Notes under the pieces: generated by a model
Told to the model about the DNA's origin: nothing
The model's database searches: none
Seen by the model: only the letters and a program-made list of their open reading frames with translations
Shown: piece after piece, positions 51,188-60,457 of the stretch
How the letters are laid out: the number at the start of each line of letters is the position of its first letter
Position numbering within the stretch: the first letter of the stretch is position 1
From: Rhodocyclales bacterium GT-UBC
Lineage (GTDB): Bacteria; Pseudomonadota; Gammaproteobacteria; Burkholderiales; Rhodocyclaceae
DNA length: 64,000 nucleotides
Direction: 5' to 3'
NCBI GenBank assembly: GCA_003583745.1
Contig: QXPY01000017.1
Coordinates: 24,902-88,901 of the forward strand
Made by a program: the position numbers and the translations under genes

Positions 51188-52932
51188 AGCTTGCCCTTTC
51201 CACCCGCGGCTTCGGCCACCTGGATCGGCGCATCCGGCGGGATGCCCATGGTACGCAGCGCGCCGCCCATGATCTGGGAGAAGGCCGGCCCGGCCACATC
51301 GCCGCCGAAGTGGGCGCCGGCGCTCGGCTCGTCGATCATCACCGCCACTACCAGGCGCGGATCGCTGATCGGCGCGATACCGACGAAGGAGGCGACATAC
51401 TTGCGGGCATAGACGCCGCCCTCGACCTTGTAGGCGGTACCAGTCTTGCCGCCGACCCGATAGCCCGGCACCCGCGCCTTGGGCGCCGTACCTTCCGGCT
51501 GCACCGCCATCTCCAGCATGGCACGCAACTCGCGCATGGTTTGCGGCGAGAAGATCCGGGTGCCATGCACCGGAGTTTCATCGAGCTTGATCAGCGACAG
51601 CGGCATCAATTCGCCATCGCGCGCAAAAACGGTGTAAGCCCGGGCCAACTGGACCAGGCTGACGGCAATGCCGTGACCGTAGGACATCGTGGCCTGCTCG
51701 ATCGGCCGCCAGTTCTTCCAAGGCCGCAGCCTGCCGTTCACTTCTCCAGGGAAGCCGAGGTTGGGCGCCTGGCCGAAGCCGATGCTGTCGAACATCTCCC
51801 ACATTTCCTTGGGTGGGAAGCCCAGCGCGATCTTGGCGGTGCCGACGTTGGAGGATTTCTGGATGACCTGGGCCACCGTCAAGGCGCCATGCGGATGCGA
51901 ATCCGAAATGGTCGCCGTGCCGATGGTCAGACGCCCCGGCGCCGTATTGATCACCGTATCGAAGCGAACCTTGCCGCGCTCCAGGGCCAGCGCGGCAGTA
52001 AACGGCTTCATCACCGAACCCGGCTCGAAGGTATCGGTCAGGGCGCGATTGCGCAGTTGGGCACCGGACAGGTTCTGACGGTTGTTCGGGTTGTAGGTCG
52101 GCCAATTGGCCAGGGCCAGGATCTCGCCGCTGCGGGCATCGATGACGATGGCGCCGCCAGCCTTGGCATTATTGGTTTCGACAGCGGCCTTCAACTGGCT
52201 GTAGGCGATGTACTGGATCTTCGAGTCGAGGGCCAGACGGACATCCTTGCCATCCTGCGGCGGCTTGGTGGCACCGACATCCTCGACAATGCTGCCGCGC
52301 CGGTCGCGAATTACCGTCCGGCTACCGGCGTGACCAAGCAGGCTCTGCTGGTAAGCCAGCTCGACACCCTCCAGCCCCTTGTCGTCGACACCGGTAAAGC
52401 CGACGATGTGGGCCGTCATGTCGCCGGTCGGGTAGTAACGACGGTATTCCTTTTCCTGGTGGATACCGGACAGTTTGAGCGCGGCGATACGATCGGCCGT
52501 TTCCGGCGGCACCTGGCGCTTGACGAAGACGAAGGTCTTGTCGGAGGCGATCTTGCCATCCAGTTCACGCAAGCTCATGTCGAGCAAACCGGCCAATTGC
52601 TGTTTTTGCTGCTGACCCATCTGGCGAGCATCGCCAGGAATGGCCCAGACCGATTTCATCGGCGTCGACACAGCCAGCATGTCGCCGTTGCGATCGACAA
52701 TCTTGCCCCGGGAAGCAGATACCTCGATATCGCGGCGATAGCGCGAATCACCCTTTTCCTGCAGAAAGTCGTTATTGATCACCTGCAGATAGAAGCCGCG
52801 CGCCACCAGGGCCAGGAAAGCCCCCATCAGCAACAGGCCAACGGTGCGCGAACGCCAGCCCTGCAGCGCCAGTTGCAGCACCGGGCTCTCGGTAAAGCGA
52901 TGACCGCGTTGCGGGCGACGACGCACCACCAT
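51184..52932 (-). CDS. ftsI: Septal transpeptidase FtsI (PBP3)
   Basis: The 582-residue class B penicillin-binding protein cross-links septal peptidoglycan. It has one N-terminal membrane helix (about 29-50), a pedestal domain with RGKIVDRNGDMLAVST, and a transpeptidase domain. The SxxK motif is in EPGSVMKPF, SxN in QKSSNVGTA, and KTG in VGGKTGTAYK. All catalytic residues are present. It overlaps ftsL by one base and murE by four. Confidence 0.97.
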   Translation of the reverse strand: MVVRRRPQRGHRFTESPVLQLALQGWRSRTVGLLLMGAFLALVARGFYLQVINNDFLQEKGDSRYRRDIEVSASRGKIVDRNGDMLAVSTPMKSVWAIPGDARQMGQQQKQQLAGLLDMSLRELDGKIASDKTFVFVKRQVPPETADRIAALKLSGIHQEKEYRRYYPTGDMTAHIVGFTGVDDKGLEGVELAYQQSLLGHAGSRTVIRDRRGSIVEDVGATKPPQDGKDVRLALDSKIQYIAYSQLKAAVETNNAKAGGAIVIDARSGEILALANWPTYNPNNRQNLSGAQLRNRALTDTFEPGSVMKPFTAALALERGKVRFDTVINTAPGRLTIGTATISDSHPHGALTVAQVIQKSSNVGTAKIALGFPPKEMWEMFDSIGFGQAPNLGFPGEVNGRLRPWKNWRPIEQATMSYGHGIAVSLVQLARAYTVFARDGELMPLSLIKLDETPVHGTRIFSPQTMRELRAMLEMAVQPEGTAPKARVPGYRVGGKTGTAYKVEGGVYARKYVASFVGIAPISDPRLVVAVMIDEPSAGAHFGGDVAGPAFSQIMGGALRTMGIPPDAPIQVAEAAGGKGKL

Positions 52933-53249
52933 CAGCGCACCCCCTTCTTTTTCTCGTCCGGCCGGACGGCGGGCTTCGCCACCGGCTTGACGACAGGCAC
53001 CACGACGCGGCCGGCCGCATCCGGCGTCACCATGTGCAGGCGGTCGCGCGCAATTTTCTCGATACGCGGATGCGTCGCCCAGGTCGATAGCTCAAGCTGC
53101 AACTGGCCATACTCGACATCGAGCTGGCGCGCCCGTTCCTGTTCGCCCTCCAGATCCTGAAAGAGCTTGCGCGCACGGTGCTGGGAGGTCACCACACCCA
53201 GCGCGCATACGACAACAATCAGGAGAAGGATCATGTTGAAACGGACCAT
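52932..53249 (-). CDS. ftsL: Cell division protein FtsL
   Basis: The 105-residue bitopic protein has a membrane helix (about 5-22) followed by a coiled coil (RKLFQDLEGEQERARQLDVE) and the conserved IEKIARDRLHMVTP. It links FtsQ and FtsB to FtsWI. The C-terminal tail rich in Pro, Val and Lys is common in betaproteobacteria. Its ATG shares one base with the rsmH TAA stop. Confidence 0.93.
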   Translation of the reverse strand: MVRFNMILLLIVVVCALGVVTSQHRARKLFQDLEGEQERARQLDVEYGQLQLELSTWATHPRIEKIARDRLHMVTPDAAGRVVVPVVKPVAKPAVRPDEKKKGVR

Positions 53250-54175
53250 TACAGTTTTTCAGCGACCCGCATCACGGCGCTGCGCGCCCGCGGATTGGCC
53301 GAGACCTCGGCCTCGGAAGGCTTGACCGGCTTGCCGAGCAAACGAAGCTTCGGCTTCGGCAACTGATCGGCACGCAGGGGCAACCCCTTGGGCAAATCGT
53401 CGGCCACCGACTGCTGGCGCATGAAGTTCTTGACGATACGGTCTTCCAGCGAATGAAAGCTGATCACCGCCAGGCGACCGCCCGGCTTGAGCAGAGCCAG
53501 CGCCTGCGGCAAGGCTATCTCCAGCTGGCGGAGTTCCTGATTGATATGAATCCGTAGAGCTTGAAAGCTGCGCGTCGCCGGGTCCTGCCCTGGCTCACGG
53601 GTGCGCACGGCCTCGCGTACGAGGGCCGCGAACTGACCTGTTGTGACAATTGGTTGTTCGAGCCGAGCAGCCACAACCTTCTTTGCAATCTGGAAAGCAA
53701 ACCGTTCTTCGCCATAGTTTCTAATAACCTCCGTGATATCCCTTATTTCGGCCCGTGCCAGCCACTCGGCCGCCGTCTCGCCCTGCGTCGTATCCATACG
53801 CATATCGAGCGGCGCGTCGTAGCGGAAGCTGAAGCCGCGCTCCCCGTCGTCGATCTGCGGCGACGACACTCCAACATCAAAAAGAATTCCATCGACCCCG
53901 GAGACTCCGGCGTCAGCTGCGGCCTCGGCGATCTCGCCAAAAGCACGATGCACCAGGCAAAAGCGCGAATCGGCAATGGCCGCACCGGCGGCAATTGCCA
54001 TCGGATCGCGGTCGACCGCCACCAGACGGCCGCTTTCGCCCAACTGGGAAAGAATTCGACGGCTGTGCCCACCCCGCCCGAAGGTGGCATCCATGTAGAC
54101 GCCGTCTGCCTTGATCGCCAGGGAATGAACCGCTTCTTCGAGCAGCACCGTGACGTGGGTGCTACCCGCGGTCAC
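53249..54175 (-). CDS. rsmH: 16S rRNA C1402 N4-methyltransferase
   Basis: This 308-residue SAM enzyme (MraW) methylates N4 of C1402 in 16S r[32 protein letters not shown] (motif I), [19 protein letters not shown] and [16 protein letters not shown] are diagnostic. The start codon is GTG and overlaps the mraZ stop (GTGA). Confidence 0.97.
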   Translation of the reverse strand: MTAGSTHVTVLLEEAVHSLAIKADGVYMDATFGRGGHSRRILSQLGESGRLVAVDRDPMAIAAGAAIADSRFCLVHRAFGEIAEAAADAGVSGVDGILFDVGVSSPQIDDGERGFSFRYDAPLDMRMDTTQGETAAEWLARAEIRDITEVIRNYGEERFAFQIAKKVVAARLEQPIVTTGQFAALVREAVRTREPGQDPATRSFQALRIHINQELRQLEIALPQALALLKPGGRLAVISFHSLEDRIVKNFMRQQSVADDLPKGLPLRADQLPKPKLRLLGKPVKPSEAEVSANPRARSAVMRVAEKL

Positions 54176-54618
54176 AGCACCAGATCTCCGAAGCCCGGCG
54201 GCAGATCGCCGGACAGCGCCTCCGCAGCCAGATCGTTCTGTTGCTTCCAGCCGGCTTCGCTCCAGATCTCGAAATGCGTCCCCATACCGACCAGATAGAC
54301 CGTCTTTTCGAAATTGGCGTACTCGCGCAACTCCTGCGCGACAAGGATACGACCAGCCGAATCGAGCTCCTCGGTACGGGCATTACCGACCAGCACGCGC
54401 TTGATCGAGGCGGCGCGGGGATCAAGGCTGGACGCCTTGAGAATCTGGTCGCGGATCGGCTGCCAGGCCGGCGACGGGTAAAGCAGCAGGCAGCGATGCG
54501 GGTGCGCGGTCAGGACGAGCGAGCCTTCAGCGGCGGCGAGCAGGGGCTCGCGGTGCCTTGCCGGTATGGCAAGCCGCCCCTTCGCATCCAGACTGAGCGC
54601 TGTAGCCCCCTCAAACAT
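54172..54618 (-). CDS. mraZ: Transcriptional regulator MraZ
   Basis: This 148-residue protein has two AbrB-like halves. [17 protein letters not shown] and [18 protein letters not shown] each contain the conserved D-x3-GR motif. MraZ forms rings and represses the dcw operon by binding repeats upstream of its own gene. ATG at 54618 is used because homologues start MFEGA; GGAGAGAGACGGGGA precedes it. It is the first gene of the cluster. Confidence 0.96.
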   Translation of the reverse strand: MFEGATALSLDAKGRLAIPARHREPLLAAAEGSLVLTAHPHRCLLLYPSPAWQPIRDQILKASSLDPRAASIKRVLVGNARTEELDSAGRILVAQELREYANFEKTVYLVGMGTHFEIWSEAGWKQQNDLAAEALSGDLPPGFGDLVL

Positions 54619-54630
54619 TCCCCGTCTCTC

Positions 54631-54665
54631 TCCCCGTTTACCCACTTTTCAACACGTTTTCCCAC
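54631..54665 (-). promoter_or_regulatory. mraZ: MraZ operator repeats
   Basis: On the minus strand GTGGG occurs at 54665-54661 and 54645-54641, with degenerate copies GTGTT (54655-54651) and GGGGA (54635-54631). All four are set at exact 10-base steps with A-rich spacers. MraZ is known to bind TGGGN repeats separated by five bases, so this is very probably its autoregulatory site. It abuts the promoter at 54664-54692. Confidence 0.8.
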
Positions 54666-54692
54666 TTTAGAGCATCAACCCTACTCAGTCAA
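54664..54692 (-). promoter_or_regulatory. Probable sigma70 promoter of the dcw cluster
   Basis: TTGACT (54692-54687) and TAAAGT (54669-54664) are separated by 17 bases on the minus strand. The -10 element overlaps the first MraZ repeat, which fits repression. The region upstream to 54910 is AT-rich and holds no other gene that I can support. Confidence 0.6.
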
Positions 54693-54910
54693 TAGATAAA
54701 CCGGGAATTTTTTCTTATGCAACAAGGACTTAGACATAGTTTTACGAGTAAACAGGCGACAAAAATATCCTTAATAATCAATGATCGAAAATCGACACTT
54801 AAAGTGACTTGTCAGGAGTGGGGGAAAATCCCACCCCTGCCCGACAAGGCATGCGAAAAGAGTAGAAAAAAGGGAAACCAGGACGCCCCGGCAAAACCCG
54901 GGGAGTCGAA

Positions 54911-56869
54911 TCAGACGGTCATCACGGCCAGTCGATTACGACCTTCATGCTTGGCCCGGTATAACGCCCGGTCGGCGTTACGGGTCAATTCATCGGGGGT
55001 CTTGCCATGCTCGGGGTAGGCAGCAACCCCAAGCGAGATGGTGAAACGAATTGCCGCATCACCCTGCTCCAACACCAGGGCCTCGACCGCGCGCCGCCAC
55101 GCCTCTGCCTTGACCAATGCCGCTTCCAGCGGCATGTTCGGAAGCAGGATCAGGAATTCCTCGCCACCATAGCGACAAGCCACATCCTCGGCACGAATGT
55201 CGTCAAGCAAGGTACGGGCGAGCCGCTTCAAAGCCTCATCGCCCAACTGATGGCCATAATTGTCATTGACCAGCTTGAAATGATCGATATCGAGCATGAC
55301 CAGAGACAAGGACGAGCCTTCGCGGCGCGCCCGGGAAACTTCCCGCTCCAGCGTTTCATCGAGATAGCGCCGGTTGTACAAGCCGGTCAGCGCATCGCGG
55401 ATGGCCAGCTCCTGCAGCGCCACCTGCAAGCGCCCGATCTCTTCCAACTGCGCCTGCAGACGCAGATTGCTTTCCCGCATCAACCCCTCGGCCTCCTTGC
55501 GGTCGCTGATATCGCGACTCACCCCGAGAATGCTGCGCGGCACGCCATCCACGTCAAACAAGAAGGTGGTCATCACCTCCGTCTCGACGATCGAACCGTC
55601 GCGGCGCAATTGTTCCAGTTCGGTCGCCCCAACCCGCGCCGCCACGTCGCCGGCTGCAATTCGACGCAAGCGCTGATCGATCACGGCAAGCATTCTCGCC
55701 GCAGACTCCTCCGTCAGCGTCGCCTCCAGGGGCTGCAGCAAGGCCTCCTCGACGCTGTAGCCGCGCAATAGCCGAATCGACGGACTGATATAGGAGAAGC
55801 GCCGACTCGAAATGTCGAGCATCCAGATCACATCGTGACTATTTTCGGCCAAGGCCCGATAACGCGCCTCACTATCGGCCAAGCGGCCGGCAATCTGCCG
55901 CTCCTCGCGCTCCACCCGCAACAAACGCAGGAGCCCGAGACACATCGCCAGAGCGAGGACCAGGGCAGCCAAACCCGCCATGACCGCCATGCGCTGCCAG
56001 GCCGCCATGAAATCATCGACCGCAATGCCTGCCGCGACATAGAAAGGATAACGATCGATCCGACGAAAGGCGTAGACCCGCTCGGTACCATCCAGGGCGG
56101 CGCTGAAACGAATCACGCCCGCCATGTCGCCAGCCTCGATGCGGCGGTGCATCGGGTTGTCGCGCAGAACACCATTCAACTTGCCCTCCAGCAGCGGCCG
56201 CCGTAATGCCAAACGGCCATCGTCGCTACGCCGCAAAGTGACGACGCCATGCTCACCCAAGCTCAGGGACTGAAACAGACTCTGCACGACCCCCAAATCA
56301 AGCGGCGCCATGACCACGCCAAGGAAGCCGCCATCGTCGTCACGCAAAGGCACCGCCATGACCAACATCAGGCGCCCGGAAATACGCCCACGCATCACTG
56401 CGGAAAAAGTGTAATGCCGCTCCGGAGCCGCCTTCAGATCAAGAAAATAATCGCGGTCAGCCGCCCCGACTGGCGAAAAATCGCCTTCCGAGGCATAAAT
56501 CACATCCCCTTCGGCGTTAAGCACCCTGAAACCGACGATTTCTTCGAAATGGCGGGCACGCAAGGCCAACTCACGCGTCAGCTGCGAACGAAAACGCGCC
56601 TCGACACCCGGCCGCAAGGCCTCCTTCGGCAAGGACGCCGCCAGCTCCTCGAGATTGGCATGAACGCGCCGGAATACCCCACCGAGTCGCGCCTCGAGAA
56701 CACCGGTCAGATTCTGGGCATCGAGTTCCGCCTGACGTTCAGCCTCCAAATAGCTTTCGCGCAAGACGATAAGCAGCAACAAAGCCGCACCGACCACAGC
56801 AGCCAGAAAGAACAGGACAAGGCGCATTGCCGGCGGCAATACGCGCATCGACACGCGTGGCCTCGTCAT
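54911..56869 (-). CDS. Membrane diguanylate cyclase with Cache, PAS and GGDEF domains
   Basis: This roughly 652-residue protein has a first membrane helix (about 14-36), a periplasmic double-Cache sensor of about 250 residues, a second helix near 295-317, a PAS domain (SEARYRALAENSHDVIWMLD, then VSRDISDRKEAE) and a GGDEF domain. The active site is GGEEF with RDALTGLYNRRYLDE upstream, so it should make cyclic-di-GMP. An inhibitory I-site RAED lies exactly five residues before GGEEF. There is no EAL domain. ATG at 56869 is chosen; an upstream ATG at 56899 is possible. The ligand is unknown. Confidence 0.92.
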   Translation of the reverse strand: MTRPRVSMRVLPPAMRLVLFFLAAVVGAALLLLIVLRESYLEAERQAELDAQNLTGVLEARLGGVFRRVHANLEELAASLPKEALRPGVEARFRSQLTRELALRARHFEEIVGFRVLNAEGDVIYASEGDFSPVGAADRDYFLDLKAAPERHYTFSAVMRGRISGRLMLVMAVPLRDDDGGFLGVVMAPLDLGVVQSLFQSLSLGEHGVVTLRRSDDGRLALRRPLLEGKLNGVLRDNPMHRRIEAGDMAGVIRFSAALDGTERVYAFRRIDRYPFYVAAGIAVDDFMAAWQRMAVMAGLAALVLALAMCLGLLRLLRVEREERQIAGRLADSEARYRALAENSHDVIWMLDISSRRFSYISPSIRLLRGYSVEEALLQPLEATLTEESAARMLAVIDQRLRRIAAGDVAARVGATELEQLRRDGSIVETEVMTTFLFDVDGVPRSILGVSRDISDRKEAEGLMRESNLRLQAQLEEIGRLQVALQELAIRDALTGLYNRRYLDETLEREVSRARREGSSLSLVMLDIDHFKLVNDNYGHQLGDEALKRLARTLLDDIRAEDVACRYGGEEFLILLPNMPLEAALVKAEAWRRAVEALVLEQGDAAIRFTISLGVAAYPEHGKTPDELTRNADRALYRAKHEGRNRLAVMTV

Positions 56870-56949
56870 TCCCTGCCCCCTCTCCTTCACCAGCAACAAA
56901 CAACAAGGGCGACCCGCCGTCGCCCTGCCATCGTCGTGCGATCAGAAAA

Positions 56950-57654
56950 TCATTTTACCGTCCCGAGCTTTTGCTCGATTCGGGCCAGCGGCATGGCCCC
57001 GGGCACCCGTTCGCCATCGGCGAAGAAGATGGTTGGCGTACCGGTGATATTGAGCTTGCGACCAAAATCCTGATTCTTGCTGACCGCAGTAGTATCGCAA
57101 TCGTCCTTCGCCGGCGGCGCCTTGCCGTCGATCATCCAGTCGTTCCAGGAACGCGCCCGGTCAGCCGCACACCAGATCTGCTTCGATTTGCGCACCGAGT
57201 CCTCTGACAGGATCGGATAGAGGAAGGTATAAATAGTGACATTGTCGAGCTTGGCCAGATCCTTGGCCAAACGTTTGCAGAAACCGCAATTCGGATCCTC
57301 GAAGGTTGCCAGCACCCGCTTGCCATCGCCGCGCACCTGCTTGATCGCGCGCTCCAACGGCAAGTCGCTGAACTTGATCGCGGTCAGCTTTTTCAAGCGC
57401 TCCTCGGTCATGTTCTTCATTGTCTTGGCATCGATCAATTGCGCCCCGGCCAGGATGACCGTCATTTTTTCGTCGGTGTAAAGAATGTTGCCTTCGGCGT
57501 AAACCTCATACAAGCCGAGATAACCGGACTTGCTCACGCTATCGACCTTGGCACCCAGCTTGGCTTCCATGCCCTTGCGAATTTCAACCTCATCGGCCAG
57601 TGCCGTCGTACCGGCCAGCAACGCCAGGCAAAGCGGCAACACTTTCTTCAACAT
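56950..57654 (-). CDS. dsbC: Thiol:disulfide isomerase DsbC
   Basis: The 234-residue periplasmic protein has a signal peptide MLKKVLPLCLALLAGTTALA, an N-terminal dimerisation domain, and a thioredoxin fold. The active site is CGFC (in FEDPNCGFCKRL), where E. coli has CGYC. A structural Cys pair (WCAADR and DDCD) and the cis-Pro in GTPTIFF are present. It reshuffles wrong disulfides in exported proteins. It follows the UbiH-family gene after nine bases. Confidence 0.93.
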   Translation of the reverse strand: MLKKVLPLCLALLAGTTALADEVEIRKGMEAKLGAKVDSVSKSGYLGLYEVYAEGNILYTDEKMTVILAGAQLIDAKTMKNMTEERLKKLTAIKFSDLPLERAIKQVRGDGKRVLATFEDPNCGFCKRLAKDLAKLDNVTIYTFLYPILSEDSVRKSKQIWCAADRARSWNDWMIDGKAPPAKDDCDTTAVSKNQDFGRKLNITGTPTIFFADGERVPGAMPLARIEQKLGTVK

Positions 57655-57663
57655 GCAGTTCTC

Positions 57664-58827
57664 CTAGAGCGCCCCGAGCGCATAACGCACCAGGGCATTT
57701 TTCATAAACGGCAAGCCGTTGGTCAGCTTTAGACCGAAATTGCGCAAAGGACGCAACCCCGGCACTTGCTCCCTGAACAACCGGCGCAAACCATCCGTAG
57801 TGGTCTGCATTAGAAATATCTCTTCCCGCCTGGCACGTTGATAGCGCTGCAAAAAACGCTCGTCGCCGATGTCCTGCCAGGCCGGCGCTGCAGTCAGCAA
57901 ATCAGCCAGTTCGCGCGCGTCCTGGAACCCGAGATTGATGCCATGCCCGGACAAGGGATGAATTCCGTGCGCCGCATCCCCAACCAAGGCAAGTCGGGGC
58001 GCCACCGTCTGCGGCACACGCATCAGGCGCAGCGGGAAAGCCGCAGGCGGGGTTAGCAAGGACAACTGCCCAAGACGATAGCCACCAGCCTCGGCCACCC
58101 GCTGGCAAAGCGTTGCCGGGTCAAGTTGGCACAAGGCATCGGCTTGCTCGTCCGGCGTCGACCAGACGATCGAAATACGATCCCCCGGCAAAGGCAGGTA
58201 GGCCAGGACCCCATCATCCCGGAACCATTGATAGGCAACATTGCGATGCGGCTTTTCGGTAGCGAAATTGGCGACCAGTCCCTTTTCGCCATAATGGCTG
58301 TTCATCGCCGCCAGACCGGCGGCCTGCCTCACCCAGGAGTCGCGACCATCCGCTCCCACCAGCAAACGGGCCGACAGCGTCGTGCCATCGTCCAGCCGCA
58401 ACACTGTGGCGTCATGTCGACAGAACAATTCCGCCGGACGAGCTGGCGAGAACACCGTCAGATTGGCCTGCCGCTTGGCGCTTTCCCAAAACTCGCAAGC
58501 CATCAAGGAGGATTCGAGAATCCAGCCCAATTCAGGAACGCCGACGTCGTAAGCCGAAAAGTCTAGCTGGCCGCCAGCATCGCCATAAATCTGCATGGCG
58601 CGAATCGGCGCCATCCTCGCCGCATCGAGATGCTTCCAGGCACCGATCGATTCGAGAAAGGAAACGTTGGCTGGACTGACGGCGTAAATTCGCGCATCCC
58701 AACCCTCCGGATGGCGCGGCGGCTGGTTTTCAACCAAAGCGACCCGCAAACGGGTATCGCGCAAGGCGACGGCAAGGCTGGCTCCGGCCAGACCACCGCC
58801 GACGATAATCAGATCAAATTGCTGCAT
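57664..58827 (-). CDS. UbiH/UbiF-family FAD-dependent hydroxylase
   Basis: The 387-residue flavoprotein hydroxylase has the FAD motif DLIIVGGGLAGASLAVAL, the DG motif LLVGADGRDSWVR and the second FAD motif LALVGDAAHGIHPLSGHGINLGFQDA. This is the ubiquinone ring hydroxylase family. Which ring position (UbiH, UbiF, UbiI or UbiM type) it modifies cannot be settled by eye. It probably forms a unit with dsbC downstream. Confidence 0.88.
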   Translation of the reverse strand: MQQFDLIIVGGGLAGASLAVALRDTRLRVALVENQPPRHPEGWDARIYAVSPANVSFLESIGAWKHLDAARMAPIRAMQIYGDAGGQLDFSAYDVGVPELGWILESSLMACEFWESAKRQANLTVFSPARPAELFCRHDATVLRLDDGTTLSARLLVGADGRDSWVRQAAGLAAMNSHYGEKGLVANFATEKPHRNVAYQWFRDDGVLAYLPLPGDRISIVWSTPDEQADALCQLDPATLCQRVAEAGGYRLGQLSLLTPPAAFPLRLMRVPQTVAPRLALVGDAAHGIHPLSGHGINLGFQDARELADLLTAAPAWQDIGDERFLQRYQRARREEIFLMQTTTDGLRRLFREQVPGLRPLRNFGLKLTNGLPFMKNALVRYALGAL

Positions 58828-58867
58828 GTCGGCAATTATGCCGTGTTACGAACCTGAAACAAGGAAA

Positions 58868-59239
58868 TCAGGCCGCCTGACCGCCGCCGGCGTTACCGCC
58901 GCTGTTGCCGCCATTGCCGCCGCCCGACGGCTTGTTCTGCCGGGGACGCCGGTTATTGCTATTACCGCCGCCCGGGCCGGTACGCGGACGATGCTTTTTC
59001 TGCTGACCGCCGCCCGGTTTGCCATGCTGCTGATGGCCGCCGGAATTACCCGCGCCGTGATCGTTGCCGGAAATCCGGTTACCCGGTGCCAGCTGGATTT
59101 CGAGTTCGATGATTTCGTCCCACTGCTCGTCGGTCCGGTCGCGTTCCGGAATGGACAGCAGTTCACGCAGACGACGACGATTGTCGGGCTGTTGAACGGG
59201 AGGCGTAACAGGGGGATTTTCTGGGTTTGGATTATTCAT
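58868..59239 (-). CDS. Unknown basic protein with Gly/Asn-rich tail
   Basis: The 123-residue product is of unknown function. Residues 20-52 look like an ordered helix (RRRLRELLSIPERDRTDEQW and DEIIELEIQL). The remaining 70 residues are low complexity, rich in Gly, Asn, Gln, Lys and Arg, resembling RNA-binding disordered tails. Its ATG lies only five bases after the HU gene's terminator stem and lacks a ribosome site, so expression may depend on read-through. The opposite-strand frame here looks like a shadow. Confidence 0.6.
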   Translation of the reverse strand: MNNPNPENPPVTPPVQQPDNRRRLRELLSIPERDRTDEQWDEIIELEIQLAPGNRISGNDHGAGNSGGHQQHGKPGGGQQKKHRPRTGPGGGNSNNRRPRQNKPSGGGNGGNSGGNAGGGQAA

Positions 59240-59244
59240 TGCTA

Positions 59245-59280
59245 AATTAAAAAGCGGAGCCCGTTTGCTGCGAGCCCCGC
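59245..59280 (-). terminator. Terminator of the HU gene
   Basis: On the minus strand GCGGGGCTC pairs with GGGCTCCGC (two wobble pairs) around a nine-base loop and is followed by TTTTTAATTT. It ends 5 bases before the next start codon. Confidence 0.75.
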
Positions 59281-59296
59281 ATTCGAAAGTGCCCGT

Positions 59297-59596
59297 TTAC
59301 TTCTTCTTGCCAGCGGGCTTCTTGGGAGCGACAGCGGCCTTGAAGGCAGTACCGGCCGAAAACTTCGGCACAACGGTCTCCGGAATCTTGAGCGTGGCGC
59401 CAGTTTTGGGATTCTTGCCAGTGCGCGCAGCGCGCTTCGCGGACTTGAACGTGCCGAAACCGACGAGGGTGACAGACTCCCCTTTGGCGACGGTTGCGAC
59501 AACCGCACCAATAATTGCCGACAAGGCCTTGTCGGCAGCGGCTTTGGTAATACCAGCTTCTTTTGCAGCAACTTCGACCAGCTCGGATTTATTCAT
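59297..59596 (-). CDS. HU-family DNA-binding protein
   Basis: The 99-residue histone-like protein starts MNKSELVEVAAKEAGITKAA and has the HU core VTLVGFGTFKSAKRAARTGKNPKTG with the DNA-contacting arm. The second half of the arm (ATLKIPETVVPKFSAG) is followed by a Lys/Ala tail KKPAGKKK. The family bends DNA non-specifically. AGGAGG precedes the ATG. It could be HupB-like or one of several HU paralogues; I do not assign a gene symbol. Confidence 0.93.
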   Translation of the reverse strand: MNKSELVEVAAKEAGITKAAADKALSAIIGAVVATVAKGESVTLVGFGTFKSAKRAARTGKNPKTGATLKIPETVVPKFSAGTAFKAAVAPKKPAGKKK

Positions 59597-59763
59597 CTAA
59601 GTGCCTCCTGTTACCTGTTAGTAGTTAAGAAAACTGGCCGTCGGGACGGCAGCGCAATAAAAGTAGCATACCTGGCCAAATAAGTGTTGGCGCGGAAAGC
59701 CTTATTTAGCGTGCCAATCGCGTTTTTTTGTAATTTACATACGTTGCGCGAGTCGATGACGGC
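59597..59763. other. Intergenic region upstream of the HU gene
   Basis: This gap should carry the HU promoter on the minus strand. A symmetric element GCCGTC-GG-GACGGC lies at 59637-59650, about 40 bases before the start codon, and could be an operator. I could not pick a convincing -35/-10 pair. No gene is supported here. Confidence 0.4.
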
Positions 59764-59795
59764 AAAAAACAACCCCGGCGCGAAACCGGGGCTGT
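59764..59795 (-). terminator. Terminator of the nap operon
   Basis: On the minus strand GCCCCGG and CCGGGG pair around a short loop and are followed by TTGTTTTTT. It lies about 25 bases after the napC stop. Confidence 0.85.
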
Positions 59796-59818
59796 TTGGT
59801 GCAGATTGAAAATACCGC

Positions 59819-60442
59819 TTACTTGCTTTCTTCCTTGGGTTGCTCGCCATGCGAAATGGCCAGGCCGCCTTCGTTCTGTTTGCCGATGTGCTGATCGATC
59901 CGCGGCAACTGGTGAGCAATACCCTTGTGGCAATCGATACAGGTCTTGCCTTCGTCAAATGCCTGCGGATGCATCCGTGCGGCACGATTGCCCTGTTCGG
60001 TGTAATCCATGTAATCGAAACGGTGGCAATTGCGGCATTCGCGGGAGTCGCTCTTCTTCATTCGATCCCATTCGTGCTGCGCCAGTTCGTGCCGCTTGGC
60101 ATTGAACTTCTCAGGCGTATCGATGGTACCGAGGATCTTGTGCAGCACTTCGTTCGAAGCCTGGATCTTGCGGATCATCTTCGGGCCCCACTCCTTGGGC
60201 ACGTGGCAATCCGGACAAGTGGCGCGCACGCCGGTCCGATTGGTGTAGTGAACGGTGTTCTGGTATTCCTTGAACACGTTCTCTTCCATTTCGTGACAGG
60301 AGATGCAGAAAGACTCCTTGTTGGTGGCTTCCAGCGCCCAGTTGAAACCGCCCCAGAAGACGATACCGGCGACGAAGAGCAATAGTGCGCTGACCAGGCC
60401 GATGCGCTTGAGCCAGGCGGGCATGCATTTTTCGAATTTCAT
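59819..60442 (-). CDS. napC: Tetraheme quinol dehydrogenase NapC
   Basis: The 207-residue NapC/NirT-family protein has one N-terminal membrane helix (about 13-32, [17 protein letters not shown]) and four heme motifs: CISCH, CPDCH, CRNCH and CIDCH. It takes electrons from membrane quinol and passes them to NapAB in the periplasm. The length and heme spacing are typical. It is the last gene of napDABC and is followed by a terminator. Confidence 0.95.
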   Translation of the reverse strand: MKFEKCMPAWLKRIGLVSALLLFVAGIVFWGGFNWALEATNKESFCISCHEMEENVFKEYQNTVHYTNRTGVRATCPDCHVPKEWGPKMIRKIQASNEVLHKILGTIDTPEKFNAKRHELAQHEWDRMKKSDSRECRNCHRFDYMDYTEQGNRAARMHPQAFDEGKTCIDCHKGIAHQLPRIDQHIGKQNEGGLAISHGEQPKEESK

Positions 60443-60457
60443 TTTGCTGATTCCCCC

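Noticed and set aside
58826..59245. 139-codon plus-strand frame opposite the Gly/Asn-rich gene
   Set aside because: Hydrophobic Ala/Val/Thr composition is the complement of Gly/Asn codons; no start signal is seen.
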